Origin: Pseudarthrobacter sp. PS3-L1
Lineage (GTDB): Bacteria > Actinomycetota > Actinomycetes > Actinomycetales > Micrococcaceae
Reading direction: 5' to 3'
Assembly: GCF_030063285.1 (NCBI RefSeq)
Contig: NZ_JASISU010000003.1
Span: forward strand, 1 to 64,000
Length of the DNA: 64,000 nucleotides
Positions within the stretch are counted from its first letter, which is position 1; each line of letters opens with the position of its first letter. The notes beneath the pieces were generated by a model. The model was not told where the DNA came from. It worked only from the letters and a program-made list of their open reading frames with translations, and did no database searches. The translations under genes were made by a program, and so were the position numbers. Below, piece by piece: positions 8,715 through 17,935 of the stretch.

Positions 8715-10226
8715 ATGCCCGTACCCTCCAGTCCCAAGAAACCCCACGGCAGGGGGCGGTCAGCCTCCGGGACGCCACCGAGGCCTCCGCGAACGGCCGG
8801 ACTGCTCATTGCAGGCGCTACCATCGCCGCGGCAGCAGCCCTCTGGTTTGCCGTATCGGCCGTGGGCCCCCTACCCGGCGAGACTCCGGTGAATGGGCTT
8901 CTCTTCGGCCTGTGGAACATTCTCTATGCAGCGGACGCTCCGCCGGTCAATATTGTTCTCTCGGCGATCTTCCTTGCACTTTTCTTGGCGCTGGGAGTAG
9001 CCCTGCTGGAACAGCGCATCACCAACAGAACACGTCGCTCAACCAACGGCGGTTCCACGCCGCTGGCCCCCAAGATCATCATGGAGACAACCCGCGGAGT
9101 CTATGCAGGACCAGTGACCATCACTGTTCTGGTCCCCGCCCACAACGAGCAGGCATCCCTTCCGCAGACTTTGGCGTCGCTTTTTGAGCAGTCGCATCCC
9201 CCCGAACGTGTTGTGGTGGTGGCCGATAACTGCACGGACAGCACTGTCGATATTGCCCGCGCAGCTGGTGTCGACGTCTTTGAAACCGTCGGCAATACGC
9301 ACAAAAAAGGCGGGGCCCTGAATCAGGCACTTCGAAAGATACTCCCAGGCCTGGGCGATAACGATGTTGTCATGATCATGGATGCCGACACCGCATTGGA
9401 CGATGGCTTCCTGGCCAACGCGGCGCGTCGGATGAGCGAAGACCGCGCACTCATGGCAGTCGGTGGACTTTTTTACGGTGAACAGGGCCACGGACTTCTG
9501 GGACAGTTCCAGCGCAACGAATACATCCGCTACGCCAGGGAGATGCGCAGGCGTCGAGGTCGCGTCTTTGTCCTGACCGGCACCGCATCCGTCTTCCGTC
9601 CAGTGGCTCTGCGTGCCATCGCCGAAGGACGCGGAGATTCTCTTCCCGGGATCCATGGAGACGTTTACGACACAGCGTCCTTGACGGAGGACAACGAACT
9701 CACCATCGCGCTGAAATCCCTGGGCGGACTGATGATTTCTCCCCAGAACTGCACGGTGGTGACAGAACTGATGCCGACCTGGAAGACGCTCTGGGCTCAA
9801 CGCCTTCGGTGGCAACGCGGCGCCCTCGAAAACATCGGTGCCTACGGACTCACTCCCCAGACCATGCGTTACTGGGCACAGCAACTCGGCATAGGATACG
9901 GGGTGATAGCCCTGGGGACGTATCTGCTGCTGATCCTGCTCATGGCCCTCTCCCTCGACGACTGGGTCTGGTTCCCGTTCTGGCTCGGACTGGGCCTGAT
10001 CTTCACGATCGAACGTGTTGCCACGGTGTGGAAAGGCGGTTGGAAGGCACGTGGCCTTGCCCTGCTGGTCTTCCCTGAACTTGTCTTCGACATGTTCTTG
10101 AACATCGTTTATGTGAAGGGAGTAATTGATCTCTCGATTGGACGCAAGGCTGACTGGAAGCACCTCAGCCACATCTCACCTCCCCAGACCGAACACCTGC
10201 CGAAGAAATCGAGCCCAGGACTATGA
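8715..10226 (+). CDS. Membrane glycosyltransferase, family 2
   Basis: The 503-residue protein is a processive-type GT2 enzyme related to cellulose and hyaluronan synthases. It has two N-terminal hydrophobic segments (about residues 20-45 and 65-90) and a cytoplasmic catalytic domain starting TVLVPAHNEQASLP. The nucleotide-sugar aspartates are in MDADT (about 222), the catalytic TED lies near 323 and QRLRW near 362, followed by three C-terminal membrane helices. It probably polymerises or transfers a sugar at the inner membrane; no PilZ domain is present. The start at 8715 is supported by AGGTGG eight bases upstream. A possible -10 box (TATAGT, 8601-8606) lies over 100 bases upstream. It overlaps the next gene by four bases. 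Confidence 0.88.
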   Translation: MPVPSSPKKPHGRGRSASGTPPRPPRTAGLLIAGATIAAAAALWFAVSAVGPLPGETPVNGLLFGLWNILYAADAPPVNIVLSAIFLALFLALGVALLEQRITNRTRRSTNGGSTPLAPKIIMETTRGVYAGPVTITVLVPAHNEQASLPQTLASLFEQSHPPERVVVVADNCTDSTVDIARAAGVDVFETVGNTHKKGGALNQALRKILPGLGDNDVVMIMDADTALDDGFLANAARRMSEDRALMAVGGLFYGEQGHGLLGQFQRNEYIRYAREMRRRRGRVFVLTGTASVFRPVALRAIAEGRGDSLPGIHGDVYDTASLTEDNELTIALKSLGGLMISPQNCTVVTELMPTWKTLWAQRLRWQRGALENIGAYGLTPQTMRYWAQQLGIGYGVIALGTYLLLILLMALSLDDWVWFPFWLGLGLIFTIERVATVWKGGWKARGLALLVFPELVFDMFLNIVYVKGVIDLSIGRKADWKHLSHISPPQTEHLPKKSSPGL

Positions 10227-10456
10227 CAGTCGCAATTCCAGCCGGAATACTCCTACCCCAGACGCTCCTGCAGACTGACCTTTTCGCCATCCTTGCTACG
10301 TTCGTGGCGATCAACACCATCTTCTACGTGGCGTTGGCCGTGTCCAAGATTCTTCCCAAGGTCTACATCACGGACTGGATCCGACGAAACAATGAGCGTT
10401 CCGAGACCCGAAGCATCCACCCTGCACCAAACGACCAGGGTCCGGGCGGGATCTGA
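10223..10456 (+). CDS. Small membrane protein coupled to glycosyltransferase
   Basis: This 77-residue protein has one clear transmembrane helix (about 18-42, DLFAILATFVAINTIFYVALAV), followed by a short basic segment and a polar tail. The start overlaps the stop of the GT2 gene (ATGA), so the two are likely made together. By position it could be an accessory or partner subunit of the glycosyltransferase. No family was recognised. A strong hairpin follows, ending the transcription unit. Confidence 0.65.
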   Translation: MTVAIPAGILLPQTLLQTDLFAILATFVAINTIFYVALAVSKILPKVYITDWIRRNNERSETRSIHPAPNDQGPGGI

Positions 10457-10499
10457 ACGCATCACATCAGGCCAAGCAAAAAACAAACGGTTCCACACG

Positions 10500-10545
10500 C
10501 AAACGTCGCCACAGCCCCTTGGGCTGCGGCGACGTTTGTCAGTTT
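10500..10545. terminator. Bidirectional intrinsic terminator
   Basis: The arms CAAACGTCGCC (10500-10510) and GGCGACGTTTG (10528-10538) enclose an inner pair, CAGCCC/GGGCTG, with a CTT loop. The stem is about 17 bp with one mismatch. It sits between the glycosyltransferase operon and the convergent aldo/keto reductase, and the T/A-rich flanks on both sides suit termination in both directions. Confidence 0.85.
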
Positions 10546-10602
10546 TCGGGCTGCAGGGCTGACTACCCTGGGCCCTGCGAGCCCCGTACTCGGGGCCGTT
10601 TC

Positions 10603-11439
10603 CTAGAAGTCGGCGGTGGCCGGGTCTGCGCCGATGCGGCCTTCGGCGCCGCGGTCCAGGCCACTGATTGCCTCAACGTCTGCTGCATCGAGTGTGATGT
10701 CCAGCGAGGCGTAGTTCTCCTGGATCCGGGATTCGGTCACGGACTTGGGGATGACAACGTTGCCGATGGCAAGGTGCCAGGCAATGACAACCTGTGCGGA
10801 GGTAGCGTTGTGCTTTTCCGCAATATCAGTGACAACCTTGTCCTTCAGCAGTTCGCCACCCTGGCCCAGCGGGGACCATGCCTGGGTAAGAATGCCATGC
10901 GCTGCGCCAAATTCGCGCAGTTCGGCCTGGTTGAAGAAGGGGTGCAGCTCAATCTGGTGGATGGCTGGGGTTACTCCAGTGGCATCGATGATTTCCTGCA
11001 GGCCTTCCTTGGTGAAGTTGGAAACACCAATGGTCTTGACCTTGCCCTGTTTCTGCAGCTCGATCAGCGCACGCCAGGTATCGACGTAGGACTTGGCGCC
11101 CGGCTTCTGCCAGTGAATCAGGTAGAGGTCCAGCGTATCGAGGCCCAAGCGCTCCATGGATGCCTCAAAGGCTGCCAGTGTGGAGTCGTAGCCCTGGTCG
11201 TCGTTCCAGAGCTTTGTGGTGATAAAGAGCTCGTCATGAGCCAGTCCCGAGGAGGCAATCGCGCGGCCTACGCCTGCTTCGTTGCCATAGATCTTGGCTG
11301 TGTCGATGTGGCGGAAGCCGGCCTTGAATGCCTGGCCCACCACTTTTTCCGCAACGTCGTCTTCGACCTGCCACACGCCGTAGCCGAGCTGCGGGATGGT
11401 GTGGCCGTCGTTGAATGTGAGGTTCGGTGAAGTAGTCAT
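10603..11439 (-). CDS. Aldo/keto reductase
   Basis: This is a 278-residue NADPH-dependent oxidoreductase of the (alpha/beta)8-barrel aldo/keto reductase superfamily, closest in style to 2,5-diketo-D-gluconate reductases. The catalytic tetrad is visible: D46 in HIDTAKIYGNE, Y51 in the same segment, K76 in TTKLW and H109 in LIHW. The cofactor segments GVSNF and PKSVTESRIQEN (phosphate binding) are also present. The natural substrate cannot be deduced. The gene is monocistronic and converges on the terminator at 10500-10545. Confidence 0.92.
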   Translation of the reverse strand: MTTSPNLTFNDGHTIPQLGYGVWQVEDDVAEKVVGQAFKAGFRHIDTAKIYGNEAGVGRAIASSGLAHDELFITTKLWNDDQGYDSTLAAFEASMERLGLDTLDLYLIHWQKPGAKSYVDTWRALIELQKQGKVKTIGVSNFTKEGLQEIIDATGVTPAIHQIELHPFFNQAELREFGAAHGILTQAWSPLGQGGELLKDKVVTDIAEKHNATSAQVVIAWHLAIGNVVIPKSVTESRIQENYASLDITLDAADVEAISGLDRGAEGRIGADPATADF

Positions 11440-11529
11440 CCATTCATCATGCCGAACGTCTTTTCGGTGTTCAAACCTGTCCGCCGCACGCTTAACCGGG
11501 AATAATCCGCGTCCGGGCCACGATTCCCA

Positions 11530-11985
11530 CTAGTACCCCTGCGTGTCCTCGGCGAGATGGCGTTCGGCGTCGGCCACTTGTTCCACCACGGATTCAGCAC
11601 GCCGCCAGACTGATGCTGCGCCCACAGGCACGGGGCCAACGGCCAGGCGGAGCATGGCTGCGGCTTCGGCAGTGGTTGCCAAGGAGTTGCCTGCTTTGGA
11701 CAGCGCACGGTGTACCCCGGACAGCGAACCCGGAACGTCCAGGCCTTCACTTGGCGAACGGCGCTGCGCCTCAACGCACACCACCCTGACGCGTTCGGAT
11801 ACTGCGCCCAACTGGTTGGCTACTTCGACGAGTTCATTGTAGAGGGAGTCGTCCTCCACGCCTTCGAGAACCTGGTGGTAACGGTCCAGACCGCGCCGGA
11901 AACGATCATGTGCGCGGCGCCATAAGCCTTTACCAAGCTCAGCATCATCCTTTTTCCCCTGCCGGGCTGCCGAAAAGAATCCCAC
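11530..11985 (-). CDS. Hypothetical conserved protein
   Basis: The protein has 151 residues with no recognised family. The N-terminus, MGFFSAARQGKKDDAELGKGLWRRAHDRFRR, is basic and probably helical. The rest is predicted to be helical with alternating charged and hydrophobic residues (YNELVEVANQLGAVSERVRVVC, SVVEQVADAERHL), which suggests a helical bundle or coiled coil in the cytoplasm. Neighbours are an aldo/keto reductase downstream and the cstA-ybdD pair upstream, all on the same strand but separated by gaps. Confidence 0.6.
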   Translation of the reverse strand: MGFFSAARQGKKDDAELGKGLWRRAHDRFRRGLDRYHQVLEGVEDDSLYNELVEVANQLGAVSERVRVVCVEAQRRSPSEGLDVPGSLSGVHRALSKAGNSLATTAEAAAMLRLAVGPVPVGAASVWRRAESVVEQVADAERHLAEDTQGY

Positions 11986-12077
11986 GGCGGACCTAGTGGC
12001 GCTGCCCGGCTGCGGGGGCTACAGGCCCAATTTCCGGAACAGTCACGTGGGGATCAGTCATTTGTTCATACTCTCAC

Positions 12078-12113
12078 GGGCGGCAGTCCATCATGTCCGC
12101 TGGACTGCCGCCC
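12078..12113 (-). terminator. Hairpin downstream of ybdD
   Basis: A 13-bp perfect stem, GGGCGGCAGTCCA with TGGACTGCCGCCC and a 10-base loop, lies about 45 bases past the end of ybdD. There is no T tract on the minus strand, so termination is likely but not certain. Confidence 0.55.
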
Positions 12114-12157
12114 TGCCGCTCAACTGGGCTGTCACTTTCTCCTGCAGATGGCTGCAG

Positions 12158-12364
12158 TCAGCAGCATCGACCCTGCGGATGAGTGTCCTGCCTGTCGTTG
12201 CGGTCCCGCCAGAATTCCCTTTCAGTCATCGGGGCCTCGTCATGCCCTGACGCTGCGTGATGTTCCAGGTACTTCACATAGGCATCGGCGCCCAAGACTC
12301 CACTGAAATAACGGGCGAATCCCTTGAACCCGGCGGAAACAGCCGCCATCGCAGCAAGGGACAT
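12158..12364 (-). CDS. ybdD: YbdD/YjiX family protein (DUF466)
   Basis: This 68-residue protein is of the short YbdD type that accompanies CstA/BtsT-type transporters. The family signature YLEHHAASGHDEAPMTEREFWRDRNDRQ is recognisable. The ATG at 12364 shares its A with the cstA stop (TGATG), a typical coupling arrangement, and gives the same length class as the E. coli protein. A longer frame reading back into cstA exists but is less likely. The role is unknown in detail; in other bacteria it is co-expressed with pyruvate or peptide uptake proteins. Confidence 0.85.
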   Translation of the reverse strand: MSLAAMAAVSAGFKGFARYFSGVLGADAYVKYLEHHAASGHDEAPMTEREFWRDRNDRQDTHPQGRCC

Positions 12365-14664
12365 CAGTGCTGCCCCGCTTTTTCTGCCCGGCGTTCCGGC
12401 GGCAGGTTCTGCCATTGCGCCAACAGTTCCTTTTCTGGAGCGGTAGCGATAAATCCTGCAGGTGCAAATACCCTCGAGGGGATGGCAGGGTCTTCGCTGC
12501 TGCTCGACTTTCCACCGGAGGCAATGTTCCGGTAAGACCTGACGGTGGCAAGGGTGGCCGTAACAATCACCACGATGCTAAGGATGACAAAAATAACGGA
12601 CAGCCAGCCCTGGATCATGGTGTTGCGCACCACTGCTTCCATGGCGGCAACCGACTTTGCGGAACCAAACTCTGTCTTTCCATCCGCCAGGGCCCTGGCG
12701 AACGCGGAGTTGTTGGCGAAGTAGCCTACGGCCGGCGTCGAGGAGAAGATCTTCTGGAAGCTGGCGGTGATGGTCACGACGGCCGTGAATGCCAACGGCA
12801 ACGCAATGATCCAGAGGAACCTGAATGTTCCGCCCCGTGCGGCAATTGCCATGCAGACGGCAAGGGCAATTGCCGCGAGCAACTGGTTGGCGATACCGAA
12901 CAGCGGGAACAGCGTATTGATGCCGCCCAGCGGATCAGTGACCCCCATCAGGAGTACAGCACCCCAGGCACCCACCATGATCGCTGTGCAAAGCCAGGCA
13001 CCCGGACGCCATGATGCTTCCTTGAATTTGGGGATGAAGTTGCCGATTGAATCCTGCAGCATAAAGCGCGCAACACGAGTACCGGCGTCGACGGCTGTGA
13101 GGATAAACAACGCCTCGAACATGATGGCGAAGTGGTACCAGAAGGCCATCATGGCTGGCCCGCCAATGAACTGCTGCATGATGTGCGCCAGGCCAACAGC
13201 CAGGGTAGGCGCGCCGCCAGACCGGGAGACGATGCTCTCCTCCCCGACGTCCTTTGCGGTCTGGGCCAGAAGATCGGGGCTGATGTTGACGCCAGCCAGT
13301 CCCAGGCTGTTGACCCAGGCGGCTGCGGTCTCGACGGTTCCGCCGGTGAGCGCCAGTGGTGCGTTCATGGCGAAGTAGATGCCACGGTCAATGGAGATGG
13401 CTGCCACTAGGGCCATGATGGCCACAAAGGATTCCATCAGCATGCCGCCATAGCCGATAAACCGCGTCTGGCGCTCCTTTTCGATCAGCTTTGGGGTTGT
13501 ACCTGAGGAGATCAAGGCATGGAACCCGGACAGCGCTCCGCAGGCGATGGTGACGAAGAGGAACGGGAACAAAGATCCCGGGAAGACTGGGCCGTTGTCC
13601 CTGCCAGCGAATTCGCTGAAAGCGGGAACGGTGATCTCTGGGCGGACCACAATGATGGCAAGTGCCAGCATCACAATCACGCCGATCTTCATGAAGGTGG
13701 ACAGGTAGTCACGCGGCGCCAGCAGCAGCCAGACGGGAAGAATTGCCGCGATGAAGCCGTAAACAATGAGCCCCCAGGCCAGCGTCACCTTGTCCAGGCT
13801 GAAGACTGCGGCGCCCCATTCGGTTTCGGCCACAATGCCGCCACCAATGATGGCCGCCATGAGCAGCACAAATCCAATGATTGAGACTTCCATGATCTTG
13901 CCTGGGCGCAGGTAGCGCAGGTATACGCCCATAAACAGGGCGATCGGAATAGTCAGGCCCACGGAGAAAACGCCCCAGGGACTCTCGCCGAGGGCGTTGA
14001 CGACAACGAGCGCCAGGATTGCCACAATAATCACCATGATCAACAGGGTGGCGATCAGTGCTGCCGTCCCGCCGATCAGGCCCAGTTCCTCGCGGGCCAT
14101 CTGGCCCAGGGAGCGACCGCCGCGGCGCATGGAGAAAAACATGACCACGTAGTCCTGGACTGCCCCCGCCACCACTACGCCGAGGATGATCCAGATGGTA
14201 CCAGGCAGGTAGCCCATCTGCGCCGCAATGATTGGTCCCACCAGGGGTCCAGCGCCTGCGATTGCGGCGAAGTGGTGGCCGAAGAGGACGTTGCGGTCAG
14301 TGCGGACAAAATCCTTGCCATCGGCCTTGTATTCGGCGGGCGTGGCGCGTTTGTCGTCAGGTTTGAGCAGGAACCGCTCAATAACCTTGGAATAGAACCG
14401 GTACCCGATCAGATAGGTACAAATCGAGGCGAAAACAAACCAGATGGCGTTGACAGTCTCACCACGGATGATCGCCAGCATTACCCATGACACGCCACCA
14501 AGGAGTGCGATGGCGACCCAGAGCGCAATTTTGGCCGGAGTCCAGTTGCGGTCCTGGGCAGCCAGCACCTCGGGATCAATTGTTGTTGCTGGCAGGTCAG
14601 GGTCGGTGACCAGCTGATTCCCGCTGGCCGCTTGCGGCCTGTTTTCATCGGGCACGTCGGACAT
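12364..14664 (-). CDS. cstA: Carbon starvation protein CstA / pyruvate transporter family
   Basis: This is a large inner-membrane transporter of 766 residues with about 16-18 hydrophobic helices. Family hallmarks include KRATPAEYKADGKDFVRTDRNVLFGHHFAAIAGAGPLVGPIIAAQMGYLPG in the N-terminal half (positions about 105-155) and the segment SGFHALISSGTTPK. E. coli relatives CstA and BtsT take up pyruvate and possibly peptides, mainly in starved cells; the substrate here is inferred from the family. A strong ribosome binding site, AAGGAGG, lies upstream of the ATG at 14664. It is coupled to ybdD at its 3' end. Confidence 0.93.
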   Translation of the reverse strand: MSDVPDENRPQAASGNQLVTDPDLPATTIDPEVLAAQDRNWTPAKIALWVAIALLGGVSWVMLAIIRGETVNAIWFVFASICTYLIGYRFYSKVIERFLLKPDDKRATPAEYKADGKDFVRTDRNVLFGHHFAAIAGAGPLVGPIIAAQMGYLPGTIWIILGVVVAGAVQDYVVMFFSMRRGGRSLGQMAREELGLIGGTAALIATLLIMVIIVAILALVVVNALGESPWGVFSVGLTIPIALFMGVYLRYLRPGKIMEVSIIGFVLLMAAIIGGGIVAETEWGAAVFSLDKVTLAWGLIVYGFIAAILPVWLLLAPRDYLSTFMKIGVIVMLALAIIVVRPEITVPAFSEFAGRDNGPVFPGSLFPFLFVTIACGALSGFHALISSGTTPKLIEKERQTRFIGYGGMLMESFVAIMALVAAISIDRGIYFAMNAPLALTGGTVETAAAWVNSLGLAGVNISPDLLAQTAKDVGEESIVSRSGGAPTLAVGLAHIMQQFIGGPAMMAFWYHFAIMFEALFILTAVDAGTRVARFMLQDSIGNFIPKFKEASWRPGAWLCTAIMVGAWGAVLLMGVTDPLGGINTLFPLFGIANQLLAAIALAVCMAIAARGGTFRFLWIIALPLAFTAVVTITASFQKIFSSTPAVGYFANNSAFARALADGKTEFGSAKSVAAMEAVVRNTMIQGWLSVIFVILSIVVIVTATLATVRSYRNIASGGKSSSSEDPAIPSRVFAPAGFIATAPEKELLAQWQNLPPERRAEKAGQH

Positions 14665-14837
14665 GTCTCCTCCTTGAGATTCCCCACATTGTTAGTGTTC
14701 TGCAAGGCACCCTACCAACGCGTGCGGGGCTGCGGGGCGAACCCACGGTGGCATTTGCGCCGGCACGCGATAAACGGTGTCCCGACGTCGTCCAGCGGCA
14801 ACAGAAGCACGGCTAACCCTGGCTGCCTGCCGGAGAC

Positions 14838-15461
14838 TTACCGGCGCGAGTCTGCCGCAGCTGACGCGCCTTCCCTGAAAATCCCGGTGGACTGCTGACG
14901 TGCTGCATTACCCTGTACCTGCTGGCCCGATGATTGCCCCGCCTGCTGGACCAAGCGCGCCTCGCACAGGTCAAGCCAGCGGACTTCGGCCTCGGTCTGG
15001 AAGATCAGTGAATCCAGAACCAGCAGCGCAGCCATATCCGCGCCGCGCTGCATCGCGACGGTGTCGCGCCTGGACTTGGTGTAGTCCTGCAGGGCCCGCA
15101 TGGATGCCAGCCGCTGCGTTGCGATGATGGCCGCCGCATTGACTCCCGGCAGGGTAATCGCCAGGGCCAACTTGATGGCAAGTTCATTGCGCGGCGGGCT
15201 TGTCCGCCCCACGGGAGCGCCGAACCAGCTTCCGACAGCAGCGCGGCCTGCATCGGAGATGCTGTAGATGACGTGCCCCTCGCCGTCGCCGCCGTCGTTG
15301 TGGACTAGGCCATCGCGGTCCAAGCGGTCCAACGTGGTGTAGACCTGCCCAATATTGAGTGGCCAGGCGGCTCCCGTGCGGGCTTCGAACTCGGAGCGGA
15401 GCTGATACCCGTACCGCGGGGTGTCCTGCAGCAATGCCAGCAGGCTGAAGCGGATGGACAT
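14838..15461 (-). CDS. PadR family transcriptional regulator
   Basis: This 207-residue DNA-binding protein has an N-terminal winged helix (MSIRFSLLALLQDTPRYGYQLRSEFE...NIGQVYTTLDRLDRDGLV) typical of PadR, followed by a helical C-terminal dimerisation domain and a low-complexity tail rich in Gln, Ser and Ala. The start at 15461 is set by AAGGAG seven bases upstream; a longer open frame upstream is not supported. It lies immediately downstream of the quinone oxidoreductase on the same strand (52-base gap), so it may control that gene in response to a phenolic or redox-active compound, as PadR proteins often do. That link is inference. Confidence 0.88.
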   Translation of the reverse strand: MSIRFSLLALLQDTPRYGYQLRSEFEARTGAAWPLNIGQVYTTLDRLDRDGLVHNDGGDGEGHVIYSISDAGRAAVGSWFGAPVGRTSPPRNELAIKLALAITLPGVNAAAIIATQRLASMRALQDYTKSRRDTVAMQRGADMAALLVLDSLIFQTEAEVRWLDLCEARLVQQAGQSSGQQVQGNAARQQSTGIFREGASAAADSRR

Positions 15462-15513
15462 GGTCTCCTTTCCAGGATTCGTGGTGGGACGGCGCCCGCT
15501 GCCCGGCAGTGGA

Positions 15514-16497
15514 TCAGAGAACCAACAGGACCTTGCCGACGTGATCGCCAGAGTCGAAGTACGTGTGCGCGTCACTGACCTGGGCCAACGGAAAAGTCTT
15601 GGCGACCAGGGGCTTGATGCTTCCGTCCACCACCAGCGGCCACACTGAGTCGCGCACGGCGTCCATGATGATGCCCTTCTCCGCAACGCTACGCGGGCGC
15701 AACGCGGTGGCAACAATGGCAGCACGCTTGGTCAGCAATTGCCCCAGATCAACTTCGCCCTTGGCACCGCCCTGCAGACCGATGATGACGAGGCGGCCGT
15801 ACTCTGCCAGGGCCTCGACGTTCTTCTGCAGGTACTTGGCCCCCACCACATCGAGGATCACATCGGCACCCTTGCCATCATTGTGCTTCTTCAGGGCACT
15901 GGGAAAATCTTCCGTCGCGTAGTTAATGGCAATATCCGCTCCGAGAAACGCGGTGGCCGTGCTGATTTTTTCATCCGTACCGGCAGTGGTCGCAACAGTT
16001 GCGCCCAGGGCTTTCGCCATCTGGATGGCCATGGTGCCAATGCCGCCAGTTGCTCCGTGGATCAGGACTGTTTCTCCAGCCTGGAGCTGGGCAGTCATCA
16101 CCAGGTTGGAGTAGACAGTTGCGGCAACCTCGGGCAGGGAAGCGGCAGTGACCAGGTCAACGCCGTCGGGGATCCGAAGAACCTGCTCCGCGGGAACAGC
16201 AACCTTCTGCGCATAGCCACCACCGGACAGGAGCGCCACCACCTTGTCGCCCAACACAAACGATTTCTTGACGTTCGGGCCAAACCCGGCAATCCGGCCA
16301 GACACTTCAAGGCCCGGAATCTCGGATGCACCGGCCGGGGGCGGGTACAGTCCCTTCCGCTGTTGGACATCCGCACGGTTGAGGCCGGCAGCAACAACAT
16401 CGATGAGGACTTCGCCCGGACCAGGCACCGGCGCAGGAACGTCCTGGACTTCCAGGACCTCGGGACCGCCCGGTCCCGAAATAATGACGGCTTTCAT
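15514..16497 (-). CDS. NAD(P)H-quinone oxidoreductase, MDR family
   Basis: The 327-residue protein is a zinc-free medium-chain dehydrogenase/reductase of the PIG3/QOR type. It opens with MKAVIISGPGGPEVLEVQDVP, has the ADVQQRKGLYPPPAGAS segment of the PIG3 group, and a nucleotide-binding LIHGATGGIGTMAIQ (about 146-160). No catalytic zinc cysteines are seen. It is expected to reduce quinones or enals with NADPH. It is followed by the padR gene and is probably expressed with it. Confidence 0.9.
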   Translation of the reverse strand: MKAVIISGPGGPEVLEVQDVPAPVPGPGEVLIDVVAAGLNRADVQQRKGLYPPPAGASEIPGLEVSGRIAGFGPNVKKSFVLGDKVVALLSGGGYAQKVAVPAEQVLRIPDGVDLVTAASLPEVAATVYSNLVMTAQLQAGETVLIHGATGGIGTMAIQMAKALGATVATTAGTDEKISTATAFLGADIAINYATEDFPSALKKHNDGKGADVILDVVGAKYLQKNVEALAEYGRLVIIGLQGGAKGEVDLGQLLTKRAAIVATALRPRSVAEKGIIMDAVRDSVWPLVVDGSIKPLVAKTFPLAQVSDAHTYFDSGDHVGKVLLVL

Positions 16498-16608
16498 GAA
16501 AATCTCCTGTTGCAGAACTCAGTGGCAGCCATCAGCGGACGGCTACCGGCGGCTGCCGGACACCCCTGTTTTGTGCCAAGCAACTGCCTATGAAAGACTA
16601 CTAGGCAG

Positions 16609-16696
16609 GGAAGGTTGTCCGAGCGGCCGAAGGAGCTAGTCTTGAAAACTAGTGTGCGGTAACCCCGTACCAAGAGTTCGAATCTCTTACCTTCCG
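16609..16696 (+). tRNA. tRNA-Ser (anticodon UGA)
   Basis: This is a class II tRNA with acceptor GGAAGGT/ACCTTCC, anticodon stem CTAGT/ACTAG with loop CTTGAAA giving UGA (reads UCA), a long variable arm and discriminator G. No CCA is encoded. Confidence 0.95.
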
Positions 16697-16703
16697 CGTT
16701 GAG

Positions 16704-16744
16704 GCCCCGGTTCACCAGATTGCTGGTGAACCGGGGCTTTTCGT
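16704..16744 (+). terminator. Intrinsic terminator after tRNA-Ser
   Basis: A perfect 15-bp stem (GCCCCGGTTCACCAG with CTGGTGAACCGGGGC, loop ATTG) is followed by TTTTCGTTT. Confidence 0.93.
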
Positions 16745-16869
16745 TTGGCTGGGGAAGGCGCCCCGTAGCCCGCTGAAACCGAGAGCCTTGAAACCGGCAG
16801 GGCCCAGGAATAGTCTTTTGTGATCAGGCCAACAGTCCCGGATTCGGGGTGTTCCGTTCAGGAGATGAC

Positions 16870-17661
16870 ATGCCAACGCCAGATTTCACCAACGGGGCCC
16901 CCTGCTGGATCGACCTCATGAGCACAGACACCCAAAAGGCCTGCGCATTCTACGGTGCCATTTTCGGCTGGGACTTTGCCGCGGGGGACCAGGAAAAATA
17001 CGGCGGTTACATCATGGCTACCAAGAACGGCAGCACCGTGGCCGGCATCATGGCCCGGCAACCGGACCAGGTGGGAATGCCAGACCTATGGTCCGTCTAC
17101 CTGCGCACCGAAGATGCAAAAGCTACAGCTGACGCCATCGCTGCCAACGGCGGATCCGTCCATGTGGGGCCCATGGACATTCCCGATCAAGGCGCCATGC
17201 TCTTCTTCATGGATCCCTCAGGTGCGGCAGCCGGGGCCTGGCAGCCTGGTGCCATGAAAGGGTTCGAGGTCGCCGCGGAGCCCGGTGCGCCCGCATGGTT
17301 TGAGCTCCACGCCAAGAAGTACGACGCCGCACTGGATTTTTACAGCACCGTCTTCGGCTGGCACCCTGCAGTCCTCAGCGACACCCCGGAATTCCGCTAC
17401 TCCACCTCCGGCGAAGGAGACAGCGCACAGGCGGGAGTCATGGATGCTGCTGCCTATCTGCCAGCTGACGTTCCATCACACTGGGAGGTCTATTTCAGCG
17501 TGGAAGACACCGACGCAACCCTGGAGAAGGCGCTGGCCCTCGGCGGAACACTGATCGATGGTCCACAGGACAGCGAGTTCGGCAGGGTAGCCCAGCTCTC
17601 GGACCCCACCGGTGCGATGTTCAAGATTGTTGCCGAAGCGACTGCATCGACGGAGCACTAA
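16870..17661 (+). CDS. Double-VOC domain protein, CFP30B-like
   Basis: The 263-residue protein contains two consecutive vicinal-oxygen-chelate (glyoxalase-like) repeats, about residues 1-130 and 135-260. Each begins with a conserved pattern (GAPCWIDLMSTDTQKACAFYGAIFGW and GAPAWFELHAKKYDAALDFYSTVFGW) and ends in a DPSGA or DPTGAMF strand. It resembles mycobacterial CFP30B (Rv0577), which binds small molecules and may handle methylglyoxal-type compounds. The enzymatic role here is unknown. The ATG at 16870 has AGGAG a few bases upstream and is preferred to one seven codons earlier. Confidence 0.85.
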   Translation: MPTPDFTNGAPCWIDLMSTDTQKACAFYGAIFGWDFAAGDQEKYGGYIMATKNGSTVAGIMARQPDQVGMPDLWSVYLRTEDAKATADAIAANGGSVHVGPMDIPDQGAMLFFMDPSGAAAGAWQPGAMKGFEVAAEPGAPAWFELHAKKYDAALDFYSTVFGWHPAVLSDTPEFRYSTSGEGDSAQAGVMDAAAYLPADVPSHWEVYFSVEDTDATLEKALALGGTLIDGPQDSEFGRVAQLSDPTGAMFKIVAEATASTEH

Positions 17662-17935
17662 GCCAACGGCGCAACAGGCCGTCGTCGTTACGTGCTCGTA
17701 AATTCTTCAGTGAATCTTTCATATCTGCTCACCTGGACTCCTACCCACCGGTAGTCTGTGTGATGTCCGGCACACACCTCGAATGCACACGGACGCAATA
17801 CTGCGTTCATTCAAGGCTGCTGTGATGTGCCAGGCCGTGTCTTTGGGAGACGCAGCCTGGAAACCACATTGTGCGGCAATCCGGACATCTTCCGTCGCAT
17901 CCCTACCGGGGCAACCCAACGAAAGTCGGAGCAGA

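Noticed and set aside
10519..11430. Plus-strand open frame of 303 codons opposite the aldo/keto reductase
   Set aside because: The minus-strand protein has the full catalytic tetrad; the plus frame begins inside a terminator and looks non-native.
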